A stretch of DNA of 64,000 nt from Luzula sylvatica (lineage: Eukaryota; Streptophyta; Magnoliopsida; Poales; Juncaceae): positions 14,662,862-14,726,861 of the forward strand of contig OX326959.1 of assembly GCA_946800325.1 (NCBI GenBank). The letters are read 5' to 3'. Made by a program: the position numbers and the translations under genes. Below the pieces are notes generated by a model, which saw nothing but the letters and a program-made list of their open reading frames with translations, was not told where the DNA came from and ran no database searches. This document shows, piece by piece, positions 32,518 to 44,899 of the stretch. Every line of letters starts with the position of its first letter. Positions within the stretch are counted from its first letter, which is position 1.

Positions 32518-33480
32518 GAGTAAGCTCGTGTTTTATGAAATTAACTCTGAAATTGAATCGATTTTGCCGAGTTCCTCTTCGAATAACATCACAAAAATAT
32601 ACATCTTCATACCGCATAGCTGCTACAATCAAGGACGGAATCTCACTGGACTGTAAATTCAAATTTGATATTATGTTAAAAATCTGTAAACACCTAATTA
32701 ATTTATAATATACTCATAAGAACTTACTGAGCAACATTACTTTGAAACCTAATTAATTTATAATATAGTCATGTAAGGGGAAAAACATGAAAAAAATGTT
32801 GCAAACTGAAGATACGTAGTATCATGGAAATATGCAGGAAAGAGATAGAAACAGACAAATAGTAATAGTGGAAAAATAAGGAAAATCATAAATAAACAAA
32901 ATTGAAATGGAAAAGAACATAACAAAAAACAAAACAAATTTCAAGTCAAAAAAATCATAATCACTGCCTAAATTCTAACTAATACTAATTTCATAGAACG
33001 AAAATGGCAAAAGTGATATGACACACCAATAGGTGTGGCATATATTTGGCCAAAACAGAGGTAATTTATCAAATGTTTTTCTATATTACAGTCCCTGAGA
33101 AAACTAAAATCAACTAAACTAATTTATAATTTAATTAAGAATAAGTTAAGTATGAAAAGCTTAATAAAAATTATGAATTTATGTTACTAACCAAGAGCAT
33201 CTTCCTGGTAAAGGATGTGCTGAACCCTACTAAAGAAGCCCAATTTTCATCAATGCCAAGGACTAAAATGTCGAAAAAAACAATTTGTAATTTAAATGAA
33301 AATTGGAATTGTTCATTACTCGGAGAAATTTAAACCTTTGAAATTTCAGTAGTCATGGTTCCTCGATTTGATGCCGCTAATCGAAACAATAAGTTTTCAG
33401 CCCTCTTTCTCTTCTGCCATATGCCAACTCGTTGAATGGGATGCCCACTGCAAAGAAGGTCCAATTTGAATGGGATTACC
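32518..33480 (-). pseudogene. Unidentified exon-like stretches, minus strand
   Basis: Three blocks with splice-like borders have protein-like composition. About 33455-33345 encodes GHPIQRVGIWQKRKRAENLL and ends at a GT donor. About 33250-33190 encodes LGIDENWASLVGFSTSF. About 32660-32520 encodes SLIVAAMRYEDVYFCDVIRR and continues FNFRVNFIKHELTQ up to a donor. They lie downstream of the AP-4 sigma-like exon but do not resemble later AP-4 sigma exons. I do not recognise the family. They may be parts of one gene or a chimera assembled by a transposon. Confidence 0.4.
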
Positions 33481-33712
33481 ACTGCAAATTCAATTCGACT
33501 GTATGAAAGACTTGGAACTGAGTGACGATATTACACAGAAAGATAGTAATTCCCGGCACGAGAGGATATTTTACACAATAAAATCATAATTAGTATTTCA
33601 GCTCAAATTCAGGACAAATTCCCGTAAAGAACCAAGATGTCTGCTACCAATTACCAATTTCGAGAGAAATTAAACGTTGAATATGAAAAACTAAGTAGAT
33701 CTAAGAAGTTAA

Positions 33713-33853
33713 CTGTTGTTCGGTGAGAGCGAGGCATTTACGAACGATCTCGCCTTCTAAAGCTCGACGCTCGTCAAGCGAGAGGTGCTCGAAGTACTCC
33801 GCCAAGCGCGTCTGCCCTTGCTTGTTCACAAACAGTATGAATTTGATCCCCAT
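33713..33853 (-). pseudogene. AP-4 adaptor complex sigma subunit, first exon only
   Basis: From ATG at 33853-33851 the frame reads MGIKFILFVNKQGQTRLAEY, then FEHLSLDERRALEGEIVRK and CLALTEQQ. This is the N-terminal strand-helix region of small (sigma) adaptor subunits, closest in my recollection to plant AP-4 sigma, which works in trans-Golgi vesicle sorting. A GT donor is available at the end (CA|GTTAAC). The following exons of the roughly 140-residue protein are not visible within 1.7 kb downstream, so the copy appears to be truncated or chimeric. It is divergent from the SAWADEE gene, about 335 bp away start to start. Confidence 0.75.
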
Positions 33854-34187
33854 CTTCCTCTCCCTCTTCTTTCCCTCTATCTCTCTCTAATGGCTTCTCG
33901 AGCCCATTAAGAACGCAACAACAGTATAGAACTCAAATCCCGGTTTTGTCAAACCCGTGAATACAAATATCGACTTTGTAATAACCCGGGAATTCAGATA
34001 TATTGCATGTAAACAGATCCCTTTCGAGTTTGCTATGTTATAACCCGAGAATTCAAATGATGAGTTTTACGGTGGACCTGTTAAACGATATTAACATCCA
34101 ATTAACATCCAAACAATGGCCAATCAAGCTTTTTCTTTCCCTCTCTTTCGTCTTTCCTCCTCCAATCGCCGGAAGTGTGAGGCGAAA
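33854..34187. promoter_or_regulatory. Shared bidirectional promoter region
   Basis: The 334 bp between two divergent starts contain a GA/CT-rich stretch next to the AP-4 exon (33860-33895) and three related motifs of the form AACCCGNGAATNCANAT at about 33951, 33984 and 34042. No clear TATA box is seen for either direction. Confidence 0.4.
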
Positions 34188-36026
34188 ATGGGGAAAAGCA
34201 GGCGATGCCAGGATCCTAGCTTTTCAGCTTGGGAGGTAAACTTTAATAACGATTGTTTTCCATTTTATCATGATCTGATCAACCTAAATTATGTTTGAAA
34301 ATGTAATTAATTGTTGATCTTGCAATTATGTATACAGATCGAGCACATGGAGAGGTCGATTTTGGGGAAAAAAATTTGGATTATTAGATAAAAGCTTTTG
34401 TGAAGGAATAACCAAAGAAATCAAGTAAACCCTTGTTATTTACATTATTAATTGTCATGGAATAAATAAATTATCTTGGTCATTATTTTTTTGTTTTTTT
34501 GATATGTTTCAGTCGTTCTTCTGGACGGGTTGGAATTGACGTTATTCAAGTAAACCAGGTGAATTTTACTTCCAAAATCTTTAAAAAACAACAAACTTGT
34601 ATTGTGTTTCGTTAAAATCTTAAGAGTTTCAAATACACTCTAGGTTCAAGAATGGGTAGAAAACAAGCTGAGAAACGAGGTGACTAAAATTACAAATTTG
34701 CCCCTTTCCTCAAAGAAAATTAATGTACCGGAGACTTCTTCTCAAATGGTCTTAGGTACCTTTTTTATCAAAAAATAATATATATATATATCACTTATGA
34801 AATGGAGTAATTATTCAATTTTATGTACTTAGCATTATAATTCATTAATTTGAATAAGTTCTCTTATATTTAGATGAAAAAGATATCATTCCTGATTCAG
34901 TTGAGCTAGAATTCGAGGCAAAATCTCGCAAGAATTCTGCATGGTACGTAATTCTAAAAAGAATGTAAAATAGAGGAAATTTGTACAAATTTTCACTATT
35001 TCAGATTTAAGCACGTTTGTTGGAGACAGAATCACAGAGAGCGGCGAATTGGTACAATCATTTTTTCTCAGGATCTATGATTATTAATATTACTTGGATT
35101 TTTCCAATTTGACATTTTGATCCTATAAAAATATTGAAATTTGTGTAGGAAACGAAAGTGAAATACGAAAATTTTGGAGACGATGAGAATGAATGGGTAA
35201 ATGTGAAAAAAGACGTTAGGATCTGCTCCATTCCTCTAGATTCTTCTGAATGCTATAAGGTCCAAGTTGGCGACTTAGTCCTTTGTTATCGGGTATACTC
35301 TCTCTCTCTCTCTTAAATTTCTCTAATTAAGTGTATAAAATTTATTTTTGCAGGAGAGAGATAAGGAGGCAGTGCATTTGGATGCACATGTGCTTGAAAT
35401 ACAAAGGAAAGTTCATGATTTAAGAGGTTGTACGTGCGAATTCCTCGTCAGATATCTGCGTGACCAAACTGACATATGATTATAAAATTATTAATTATTA
35501 ATTCAATTTGTTTAAACTTATATGAGATATACGTACATGATTATATTGTTGGTAATACGGGATTCGAATATGGATTTCTAATAGGAATTTCTAATAAACA
35601 AAACTCTCTCTTCTAATTCTAATAGTCTCTTACAAGTGTTTCTCTCTTTTCTAATTGATATTTGATATGATTTCAATGTAATTAATCCCTAAACATCTAA
35701 GGCCTATTTATAGGCTCCATGAACTTGCATTACCAGGAATTAAACCTTGCCTTAAAACTTATTTCCTAAATTACTTTTCTATAATAAATCTTGCCCTATA
35801 ATAATTTCCTAAATTACTTTCCTTAAAACAACTTTCTCTAATATTAATTGGGCTAATTAAACTTGATTTATTATTTCGGACTTGGACTTATCAACATATA
35901 TTTATATATATGTGATATAAAATATATAATTGTATGTATTTATTTTCTTGTATGATACAGGCTAAGGTTCATTTGGTCAGCTTGTGTCGTAGACCACCAT
36001 GGGCTTCACATTCTATGCATAATTAA
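34188..36026 (+). pseudogene. SAWADEE-domain (SHH-like) gene with suspected frame lesions
   Basis: SHH proteins read histone H3 tails through the SAWADEE domain in RNA-directed DNA methylation. Exons: 34188-34235 (MGKSRRCQDPSFSAWE), 34338-34424, 34513-34558, 34644-34755 (VQEWVENKL), 34874-34943, about 35005-35050, 35149-35292, 35354-35479, perhaps a last one at 35961-36026 (HLVSLCRRP). Exons 1-4 resemble the homeodomain-like N-terminus; the rest gives SAWADEE features: ELEFEAKSRKNSAW, DDENEWVNVKK, VGDLVLCYR, HLDAHVLEIQR, RGCTCEFLVRY. Two problems are visible: in exon 2 a 7-A run (near 34371) shifts frame, and six A would restore KKFGLLDKSFCEGITKEI. The junction near 34943/35005 yields a stop with the obvious sites. 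Start could also be the in-frame ATG at 34116. Confidence 0.75.
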
Positions 36027-36769
36027 TTTGCTAACTTATTCTAAAATCCATTTAATTGTCTAGAAATTTGTTTTAATTGGAGATATTTAAAGAGCTTTTT
36101 TACTATGCCCTCATATTTCACCACCAAAATCGTGATGCCTTTTTTCCAATTAATAATTATTATAATTAATTATCTTCTAATTGAGCTAATCAATGGCGTA
36201 ATGAATTAAATTTTAATTAAAATTATCAAATTTTGGGTTAAAGATTAATTGGAGAGAAGTTGGGGTGTAAATTGGAGGCACATTTAAATCAAAAAGAGAA
36301 TTGTGATGCCATCACGATTTCCAGGCAAAACATAATTTTCCATATTTAAATAGGATCAGTAATGTCAGGTCAGGATGTGAGGATGCATGTTTTTAAATCA
36401 CCACGAAATATATTCAACATATTTGGAAAGTTACGAATAATATAATTATTTTTCTTAATTTATCGAGTGTTTTTATTTGGCGATTTGGAAACATACATTC
36501 TAGCGTAACTAACCTCGATAATTGCATAATTACAGTCAAATATGAAATATTTTTTGGTTTTTGAGAAGGATAAGGCCCGTCATTTCGTTTACATTTGTGT
36601 TCTTGTAAGATGACAAGTGCAAATTGAGAGAATGTGAAGTAGGTGAAATAATAGTAATTAACCAGGAGTAAGCTCAGTTTCGTATGAACAAAATTGAGAT
36701 TTGCTATTAATAGACCGCCTCCGAATAATACTCCACAACTAGTTCGATTTCGAATTCGATTTTGATTTC
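36027..36769. other. AT-rich intergenic sequence
   Basis: Nothing recognisable. TTAATTATAAT-type low complexity near 36140-36240. Confidence 0.4.
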
Positions 36770-36955
36770 ATGGAGATATTAGACTATGAGGGGGATGTGA
36801 TGATGATAGACATCCGCGACTATTATTTGCACGAGGACGAGTCTTATCCCAAAGACTGCGTCATGGTCGATGCGTTAAGAGAGTCTTACATTCGAGGCGC
36901 CGAGAGCGAAGGACCGACCAAGGTGAATCGCCATGGGACACATTGGCTGCTGTAA
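36770..36955 (+). CDS. Small ORF of 61 codons, hypothetical
   Basis: The frame starts in good context (TTTCATGG) and encodes MEILDYEGDVMMIDIRDYYL, an acidic middle part (HEDESYPKDC) and a tail ending HGTHWLL. It is about half G+C, with CpG-containing codons, in surroundings of about 30% G+C, so it looks like a genuine or captured exon rather than a chance frame. I do not recognise a family. A TA-rich stretch upstream could provide a promoter, but nothing definite is visible. Confidence 0.35.
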   Translation: MEILDYEGDVMMIDIRDYYLHEDESYPKDCVMVDALRESYIRGAESEGPTKVNRHGTHWLL

Positions 36956-37966
36956 CTCAAGCACAAACAGCGGCCTATTTTTCGATGTTCCTAATAATAG
37001 ACCTTCTCAATTGAAAGGATAAATTTGATATTTGAGTTTTATATTTTGAGTTTTTGTATGGATATACTAGAGATTATCCCTATTTTTTTTATAATTTCAT
37101 CCACTAAAATTGTCTTTAATAGACCTTCTCAATTGAAGTTATTAATGCACCAATTTTTCGATGTTCCAAATATTAAAAATAATAGAAAAATAAAGATTGT
37201 GATCATGTTGATGTAGCGAATAAATGGCGCTCCATTTATCTTTTAGCAATTTTGTTTGCATTCACTCTGTTTTGGATTGATTTTGTGAGATAAATTCGAT
37301 GGTATTGGGAAGAATCTAACTTGAAGAAATATTTCAATGGAAGGGTAGAAAAGTAATTATATCTCTCTTTCTTCCGTGTTTTGCATGCTTCATTCACTGT
37401 GTACGTGTGGGACCCACTATTTATTTTATCCATTTTAAAATGTATCGGGTAATGTGAAATGTGTGAAAGTTTCAATAAATATCAAGTGCTATTGATCTCT
37501 CAAAAAAAGTTTCACTCAACGAAAATATTACAAATTTAATATAGTTATTTTAATTTCAATACTTAAAACATATATAACAATTAAAAAACATCTAAAAAAA
37601 TAATATAAATCTACAATGAAGTTTTAAATTAAAAAAAAAATTATATTCGAGAAAATGATATACAAAAAATATTTAATTTGCAAATAAAAATCATATTTTG
37701 TACAAAAGCATTTGTACATGATATCGTCAACATATTGTTATTGATGTTAATATGACATCTATATTGTTAATATATGTTTTATTGCGAACATATTAGTGAA
37801 ATTAAAGTATTGCTTTTATTGTTAATATACAATTTTTAGTGACAATATATCATTTTCAGTGGCAACACATCGTATACATCACTAATACACGAATTTTGAT
37901 ATTATTTTTGTATGTCAATGTATTATTATCATTATTCTTAAAATATAATTTTCATTAATCATATAT
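36956..37966. other. AT-rich intergenic sequence with degenerate repeats
   Basis: From 37690 to 37940 the units resemble TTGTTAATATA-ATTTTTAGTGACAATATAT, in the same style as 6230-6960. No gene is seen. Confidence 0.4.
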
Positions 37967-38450
37967 AGGGGTGTTAGTTCAGTTGGTTAGGTTACCGAAT
38001 AAGACAAAATTGATTTAAATTGAGTTGAACTAAATTCAAAACGAACCGAACCTAATTAAATTAAATTTTAAACATATTAAAAAAGAACCAAAAAGATCAG
38101 ACTATTATTCGATTTATTCAGTTGAACCGGATAAAAAATATTATAATATTAAAATAAAAATAAAATTTTAATAAAATTCATATTTTATTTATCAAAAATA
38201 AATCTTGTAAAATACAATTATATTATTTTATAAGATAATTATATCAAATTTTAATATTTTAACATTAATATAATAAAAAATTAATGTTATTCGGTCGTTT
38301 TGGTTTAACCAATTTTCAAAATAATAAAACCGAATCGAATATAAACCGAACAATACCATTCTTTTAACCAAACCAAAGCAATTAAACAGAAAAACGAACC
38401 GATTCAACCGGTTCGGTTAAGTTCCCAAATAAACCAAATCGTTCCCATAG
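37967..38450. mobile_element. Non-autonomous hAT-like element (484 bp)
   Basis: Flanked by a perfect 8-bp duplication TCATATAT (37959-37966, 38451-38458). It begins AGGGGTGTTAGTTCAGTTGG and its right part is rich in AACCGAACCGAT and CCGGTTCGGTTAAG motifs, the style of many plant hAT MITEs whose ends carry TTCGGTT repeats. Terminal inverted repeats are weak. Confidence 0.75.
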
Positions 38451-38458
38451 TCATATAT

Positions 38459-40710
38459 CATTTTCTTAGTTTTAACGTACCATTTATTTTAACATACTAT
38501 CGTGTATCATTTTCATGTCTACAAATTATTTTTAAGGCCCACATTCTATTTTGGATGTTAGTATAATTTTTTTTAATCACAATATTGTTTCTATTGAAAA
38601 AATTTTAATTCGCCTCCTATTATATCATTTTGATGCTATCATAATATTTTTAGTATGCATACATTTGGACCAAAATGTCATTTCATTTACACATTTAATA
38701 ATTTTAAAATTATTTCGTAAATTTTTATTAATTTTAAAAATTTCATAAATGTTTTAACATATACTAATTTATTGTATATATATATAATATTATTTTTTAT
38801 TATTATGAAAAATTAACATAAAATATTAATAAAATGAACAACAATATTGAAAGATAAAACTTGGAAATATAATTAATATGTAATTAATTATATGCTAAAT
38901 TTTTTTATGAAAATTTTTAAAATTTAAAAATAAGAAAAAAAACCTTCGTTAATTACTAAATATGAAAATAGAACGTCTTTGATCCAAAATATATTTAACA
39001 CCATAAAAAGTTAGTTTTAATCTTTATTTAGGAGTTTTTTGGAGTATCCCAATGAGATTTTTTTAATATCCAAAATTATATATTTTTTTGAATATTTCTC
39101 AATTAAAAATAATATATTATTAATTGTTAACGGATATCTTATATTATAATAAATTTTTTTTTTTTAACTCGGGGGCTTGGTATATTATAATGATTGAAGA
39201 CAAAAAAAAAATTAATGTTAAGCGATACAAGCATGCACTTTTAATTTTATGCCACTCAACAGTTAGGACATTAAATTTTTGTCATGTTAAGAGAGCACTT
39301 GATATTTTATTTTTTGAGAAAAGATTTAGCACTAGGCTCTTAATGTACGTTATGCCACCATATATAAAAGATTTCGCACTTCGCTCTTGCACGTCATGCC
39401 ACTATATATATTTTTTATCTTCATATTTATACATTTACATTTTACTATAAATACAAATTTTGTTCTTATTTATATATTTTTTTCGTGGATGGAAATCAAT
39501 GATACTTATATCTTGTTTCCTATTATTTATACATTTTGTAATATTTGTTATAGAAAAAGATATAAATACTATTGTTTTTATTATGAATCGTTGTAAAAAA
39601 ATATATAAATATGAAGGTGACAAATATATAGCGGCCTAACATGCGTTAATGAAAATATAATTATATTTTAGCTCATACAATTATGTTATGTTATGTCACA
39701 TTACGTTATATTATATTATATTATATATCATATTATAATATACTACATTATATTATATTATGATATACTTATTGTATTATATTATATTATATTATTGTGT
39801 TGTAGTATGTTATCTTACTATATTATTACATTACACTATATTATATTGTTACTTGGCTATGATATAATACAATAATAATAATATGTCAGTATGTTTAATA
39901 TTATTATATTAATGTACCATAATATCATTTGAATAGTATTATTATGTGAATATTATACATACAATATTATATGTATCATATGTATGTGTATGTATATATT
40001 ATATAATTATAATATTATGTCATGCATAAAATAAATAAATACATACACTAATATTATATAAATACATTTTTTGGTGATAATATAATGTTTTTAACATTTA
40101 ATATATTATTTCGAATAAGAATATATCATTTTTAAATATATTAATATGCTATAATTTTCATGATTTCTTGCGTAGTTTACTTGAACTTGATTGAATGTAT
40201 ATTATTTCAAATGTTTATATCTTAAAACCCTAAACCATGTTAACATTTTCAATATTATTAATATTCCTTATTTTATATGATGTGATTAATATTTCTTATT
40301 TTATATGATATGATATGAGTTGCGTGAAAATATTCATCTTGATACGTACATTATTAGACATCTATTCCCCATAACAAAAAAAAGGCTACAAAAAAATTAC
40401 TGAACATATTCAATGCACCTGCACTGCACTCAGTATTAATATGAATTAATTCCCGAGAAAAAGAATTAATTCATAACTTTGTTGAGCCTATCCATTAGCT
40501 TTGACCGGTTGTACTTTATGTTCCCAAAATACCCTTACGTGAATATAGGGTTTGGATTTAATCCATCAAGAAAGAAAGTAAATTGTTTGGTGTATGGAAG
40601 AAAACCTCTTAAAAATATTGTTGAATTTGGATTTTAGATGCTGAATTTTACTTTCAAACCCAGTTAGATTAGTAACAAGTAATTGCATTTATACCCTTTC
40701 ATGTAGACAG
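38459..40710. other. AT-rich DNA including a TTATA-type microsatellite region
   Basis: Very AT-rich throughout. At 39680-39860 the sequence is a run of imperfect TTATATTATA/TTATGTTATG units. Small reading frames are chance. From 40490 to 40700 the sequence is less biased, with no recognisable gene. Confidence 0.5.
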
Positions 40711-40713
40711 TAG

Positions 40714-41106
40714 GGGGACGTTTGGTTGGAGTTTTACAATCAGAATGCCTTGACATACTCAATCATGGATTCCATTCCCATGTTTGGTTTGCGCGCTCGA
40801 TAATAAAGTAATGACATACTTCATTCCCTAGGGCATAATTGATGGGAATAGGATTACCACCAAAATTGATGGCTTTTCTCTATTCCCATGAGGAGGAAAT
40901 ACATTTTAATTTAATTTCCAAAAATAAATTATTCAAGGTTTCTAGAAATAAACTCATTTTTATATTTTTTGATTATGCCATGGAATAAATAAGTGTAACA
41001 ACCAAACAATGTATTAGAGTATGTCATGGAATGATATGCCTTGGCATGAGATTCCTTGACATACTTCATGACAAGGCATTATCTAAAGCACGAACCAAAC
41101 GGCCCC
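40714..41106. mobile_element. PIF/Harbinger-like (Tourist-type) MITE
   Basis: The ends GGGGACGTTTGGTT and AACCAAACGGCCCC are inverted repeats with one mismatch, flanked by TAG on both sides (40711-40713, 41107-41109), a 3-bp duplication as in PIF/Harbinger elements. Internal arms carry CTTGACATACT and CATTCCATGACATACT-type inverted motifs. No transposase inside. Confidence 0.75.
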
Positions 41107-41487
41107 TAGATTGCACTATTATTGGCAGAAGATTAGGACAGACTTGATGCTCATTTGATGTACGTTTCTCAATATAACCATTACAACAATCACAATGTAA
41201 ACTTAATATTATTTTGGTTAAACATAATTTAGATTTAAATTTTTCAGAAAGAAACTCTCGAGGAAATAATGACCACGAGAGGAGCATCTTAACGAAGCTC
41301 AAACAATAATTCGCTGGTCAATTCACCGTCAAGATCGAAGGAATGGTACGCAAATGCAATGCCTCTTTTTCATTTAATTTTTCGTTTTGAAATATTCATT
41401 TTGAAACGCTTTATCATGTTACCAATCTAACTTTGGCAAAAGAGAACCAAATGAATTTCACAGCTTAATTTTGTCTAATATTATATA

Positions 41488-43887
41488 AGGGGAATTTCAT
41501 GTATGTCCCTTAAAAAATGAAAAATATCATATTTGTCCCTATAAAAATGTGAATATCAAATTTATCCCTTTAAAACATTGTTTATTTCAAATTTGTCTAA
41601 AACTAACTATTCTGTTAGAATTAACAGAGAAAGGAAGGGAAGCTCGTGGTGGGCAATAGGTAAAACTCTTCTAAACAACACCTGATCCCTGAATGATTCA
41701 ATGGCAAACATAACCTAAAACCTGGACACATCAAACCAGTCTATATGCAAAGGTGTCAATATGATTCCAACATGTACTCTCTCTTGATTCCATTTCGATT
41801 CTAATTCTTGTACTAGTTTGTTTTACTTCGTTTGTCAATGTTTATATAGTTAGCCAGTGTTGGAAATCCAGCTTATGTGTCGAGGAAATGCACAGCAAAA
41901 AGAAACAATAAGCAAATATAGGATATTAGATACATTTGTCAATTTTATTAATTTTGATTAAATTTTGAGTTACCAGAATTTGTTGATTATGATTATTTTG
42001 TAATGGTTTAGTGATTATTTGTTTATTATTATTATTATTGTTCTTATTAGTATTTTATTATGTAGAGGTTATGTATTGATTATCATTATTCTTTAAGTGG
42101 AATTTCAAGTTTTGTGATACTTTTGCATTTTTAGCTTAATCAAAATTATTGGTTTTGTTTTGCAAAAAAAAAAAAAAAAAAATTATTGGTTTTGTAAGTT
42201 AATTCCCTAGTAATTTGTAACTTTTACTTTAGAGTTTAGATACAATGCTATCAAATTTATAATCACAACAAATTCACGTCCAAAACATTTTACAACTTAC
42301 AATAAATTCTAAGCTTTTATACTAACCCCACAAAACAAGTCTCTAGACTTGGACCCTAACTCCACAAAAAATTGTAACCGAAACTAACGACTGCAATTGA
42401 CTGTTTGGTACTTGGCAAGTGGCATTTACAACTCCCAATTTGAAGATTTCGGTGAATCATCTTCATCCCAATCTCGATCTCTTTCGGTCATCTCGGTTGA
42501 GCGCCTATTTAGTACAAGAAGAGAATAAGAAAATCAAATTTGGCATCAAGCTAATTTTTTAGAAATATTCAGTTTCAACCCCAAAAATCCTAAAACATGA
42601 AATTTGATTGAAACTTTAAAACTTAATTTTTCAATCCTAATTCATAATTTGTAAAGGCTGAATTAACCACGTGTCTGTCAATTACTGGTATTGTACAGAT
42701 CGCACCTGTTAACTACCGATACTAATACGATCATACCAGTCAAAACAAGAGAGCGTATAGAGGGTTTACAAGTACAAGCTTGCAAATAAGAGCCGCGACC
42801 AATGAACTCGTCGATATTCAGGGTCCATTGAGATAAGAGCCTTAGAGCCGTGAATATTATTTCATCAATGTCAGGGATGCCGATTTAGGGTATCTTTGGG
42901 TGGACAAGGAGGTGTTGAGCTTCGCGGCAATAGATGGAGGTGTCAAGCATCCTGACAGCACCATTCTTGTATTGTACAACTCTTAAAGTAATTAAATTGA
43001 TTGGATGACAGAAGATTGTCTCTAGAAGCTCTTATATGTATTCCTTTGCATTTTTCCGCGGGATCTGATGCGGCGGATATCACTGCGGTCAATTCTGTTG
43101 CTCGTGTTATATGAGTCCTCTGCAATAACAAGCAATCAAGATTCAAGCACAATAAATTGCTAGAAAATCAATCAAATGCATGAAATTGCATGAAATTGCG
43201 AGTTAATTATTGAATTATTAACATATTGTAACAAAATCGAATCTTAAAAAGCTGCGTTGGAATCAGGAAACTTTTAGAAGGGGAGAGATGAACAGAGTGA
43301 CATACATGCAAAGGAGAAGATGAGCAGCAGAGAGCTAAGGAGATCGGCCGTCACCGTCGGAGCACGGGAAGAACTATTTGACAATTTTGATGTGCGAGTG
43401 AATTAGAGGAAACCACGCGCTCCGCGATCGAGATCCTTGCTTACTTTCTTGCTTTCCAAATCTTCGTCACAACACCAATCTCCTCAGAGAAGCAGCGCGG
43501 AGCTTCGCCAATTTGGCGAGCTTACTCTACCAAGAAGACAAGCGGTGTGTTCATCATTCTTGTCCCTTGTCCGGAGTTGTCCCGTCCTCTCTTTCTAAGG
43601 TCAAGACTTATTTTGTCAGGAAGGGTATTTTTGGTATTATAAATTTATATTTAGTGATTTAATCAGATTCCTGAATTTAAGTTAGGGTAAAATGGATGAT
43701 TAGTTGACGGAATGGGTATATTTGATATTGTGTTAGTTTTAAAAGGACAAATGTGATAAATTTTTATTTTGAAAAAGATAAATTTGAAAATATTTTAGTT
43801 TTGAAAGGACATATTTGATATTTGTAATTTTAGAAGGACAAATTTGATATTTTGAATTTTAAGAGGGATATATATGAAATTGTCCCT
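41488..43887. mobile_element. MULE (2.4 kb) with genic-looking interior
   Basis: The left end AGGGGAATTTCATGTATGTC and the right end, inverted AGGGACAATTTCATATATAT, are similar, and both continue inward as repeats of CAAATTTGTCCTT-type sequence. ATTATATA flanks both sides (41480-41487, 43888-43895); a ninth base does not agree. The middle is distinct: 42660-43600 is richer in G+C, with a GA/CT-rich promoter-like part near 43270-43560 and splice-like sites, suggesting captured host gene DNA. I could not identify the donor. Confidence 0.7.
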
Positions 43888-43895
43888 ATTATATA

Positions 43896-44880
43896 TTTGA
43901 GCATCTTAACTTTTGCATTGTTTTGTATTCTTAGTTTTTGGTACTGTTCTAATTTAGTTAATCCAAATGTTAATTAAATTATACAAAATTCGACTGTTAT
44001 AATTTAGCAATTATATATTAATAATTGTTGCATGAATTGATATATTGTTAAGTCATTTAACATCTTCATTAACCTTTTCTAGATTAATTTTTGTCAGGAT
44101 TATTTTTCTTTATTGGCATTGTTAGTTTCACTGTTAATTCCAAATTTGTTAATTGATTCTTGTTCGGTTCCTATTTCGAGGTGTTTAGGGACATAATTAT
44201 GGAAGATAATATTGACTGCTTGTTAACTTTTGGACTTTTTTTTTCATTAAAATGTTTGTAAAAGAGAAATTCCATTGTTAATTCGAGAATGTAATTTTGT
44301 GTTGTTGTGGTGAATTATTGCATTGTTAATTCTTGGAATGATTGATGTATTAATTTGTCATGATGAATTGTGTAATCTTGATAAAAACTTTCAAACATGT
44401 AAAAAAGTTTTTTTCAGAATTTCGAGAATATTAGATGAAAGGGTAATGATATTGACAGGAAATTTAAACTCGAAATAATAATTTTATTTTTAATTCATAC
44501 CAAATTTAAATAAAATTTTCTGTATCTAATATTTATTTTTCCTGTCAATATCACTATTCTAGATGAAATCATGTGTTGTGTGAGCATGATATTTGCCAAA
44601 TCTCAACCAATAATTGCTTAAAAGACCTTTCCATTTTGTCTTCCCGCAGACACATTATCCAACAAAAATAAAATAAAATTATTAGAAACAAACATTTATA
44701 ATAATAATAATTATTAATAATAGTTGATAATAATTAATTATTATTTATTAATAATAATAAGAAGCATTTCTATATATAACCCTATCTAAAATAAAATTTT
44801 TAAAAATAACCCTCTTTCCAAAAATATTCCAAAAATAACCTCCTTTTTGATAATATTCCAAAAATAACCCCAACCGGAAT
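43896..44880. other. AT-rich intergenic sequence
   Basis: No gene is visible. TAATAATAATTATTAATAA low complexity lies near 44700-44760, followed by ATAACCCT-type repeats to 44870. Confidence 0.4.
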
Positions 44881-44899
44881 TTATTTATTTATTTTTTTA

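Noticed and set aside
32518..33480. Continuation of AP-4 sigma in the minus-strand exons
   Set aside because: None of the peptides resembles the later part of adaptor sigma subunits, so they are reported as unidentified.
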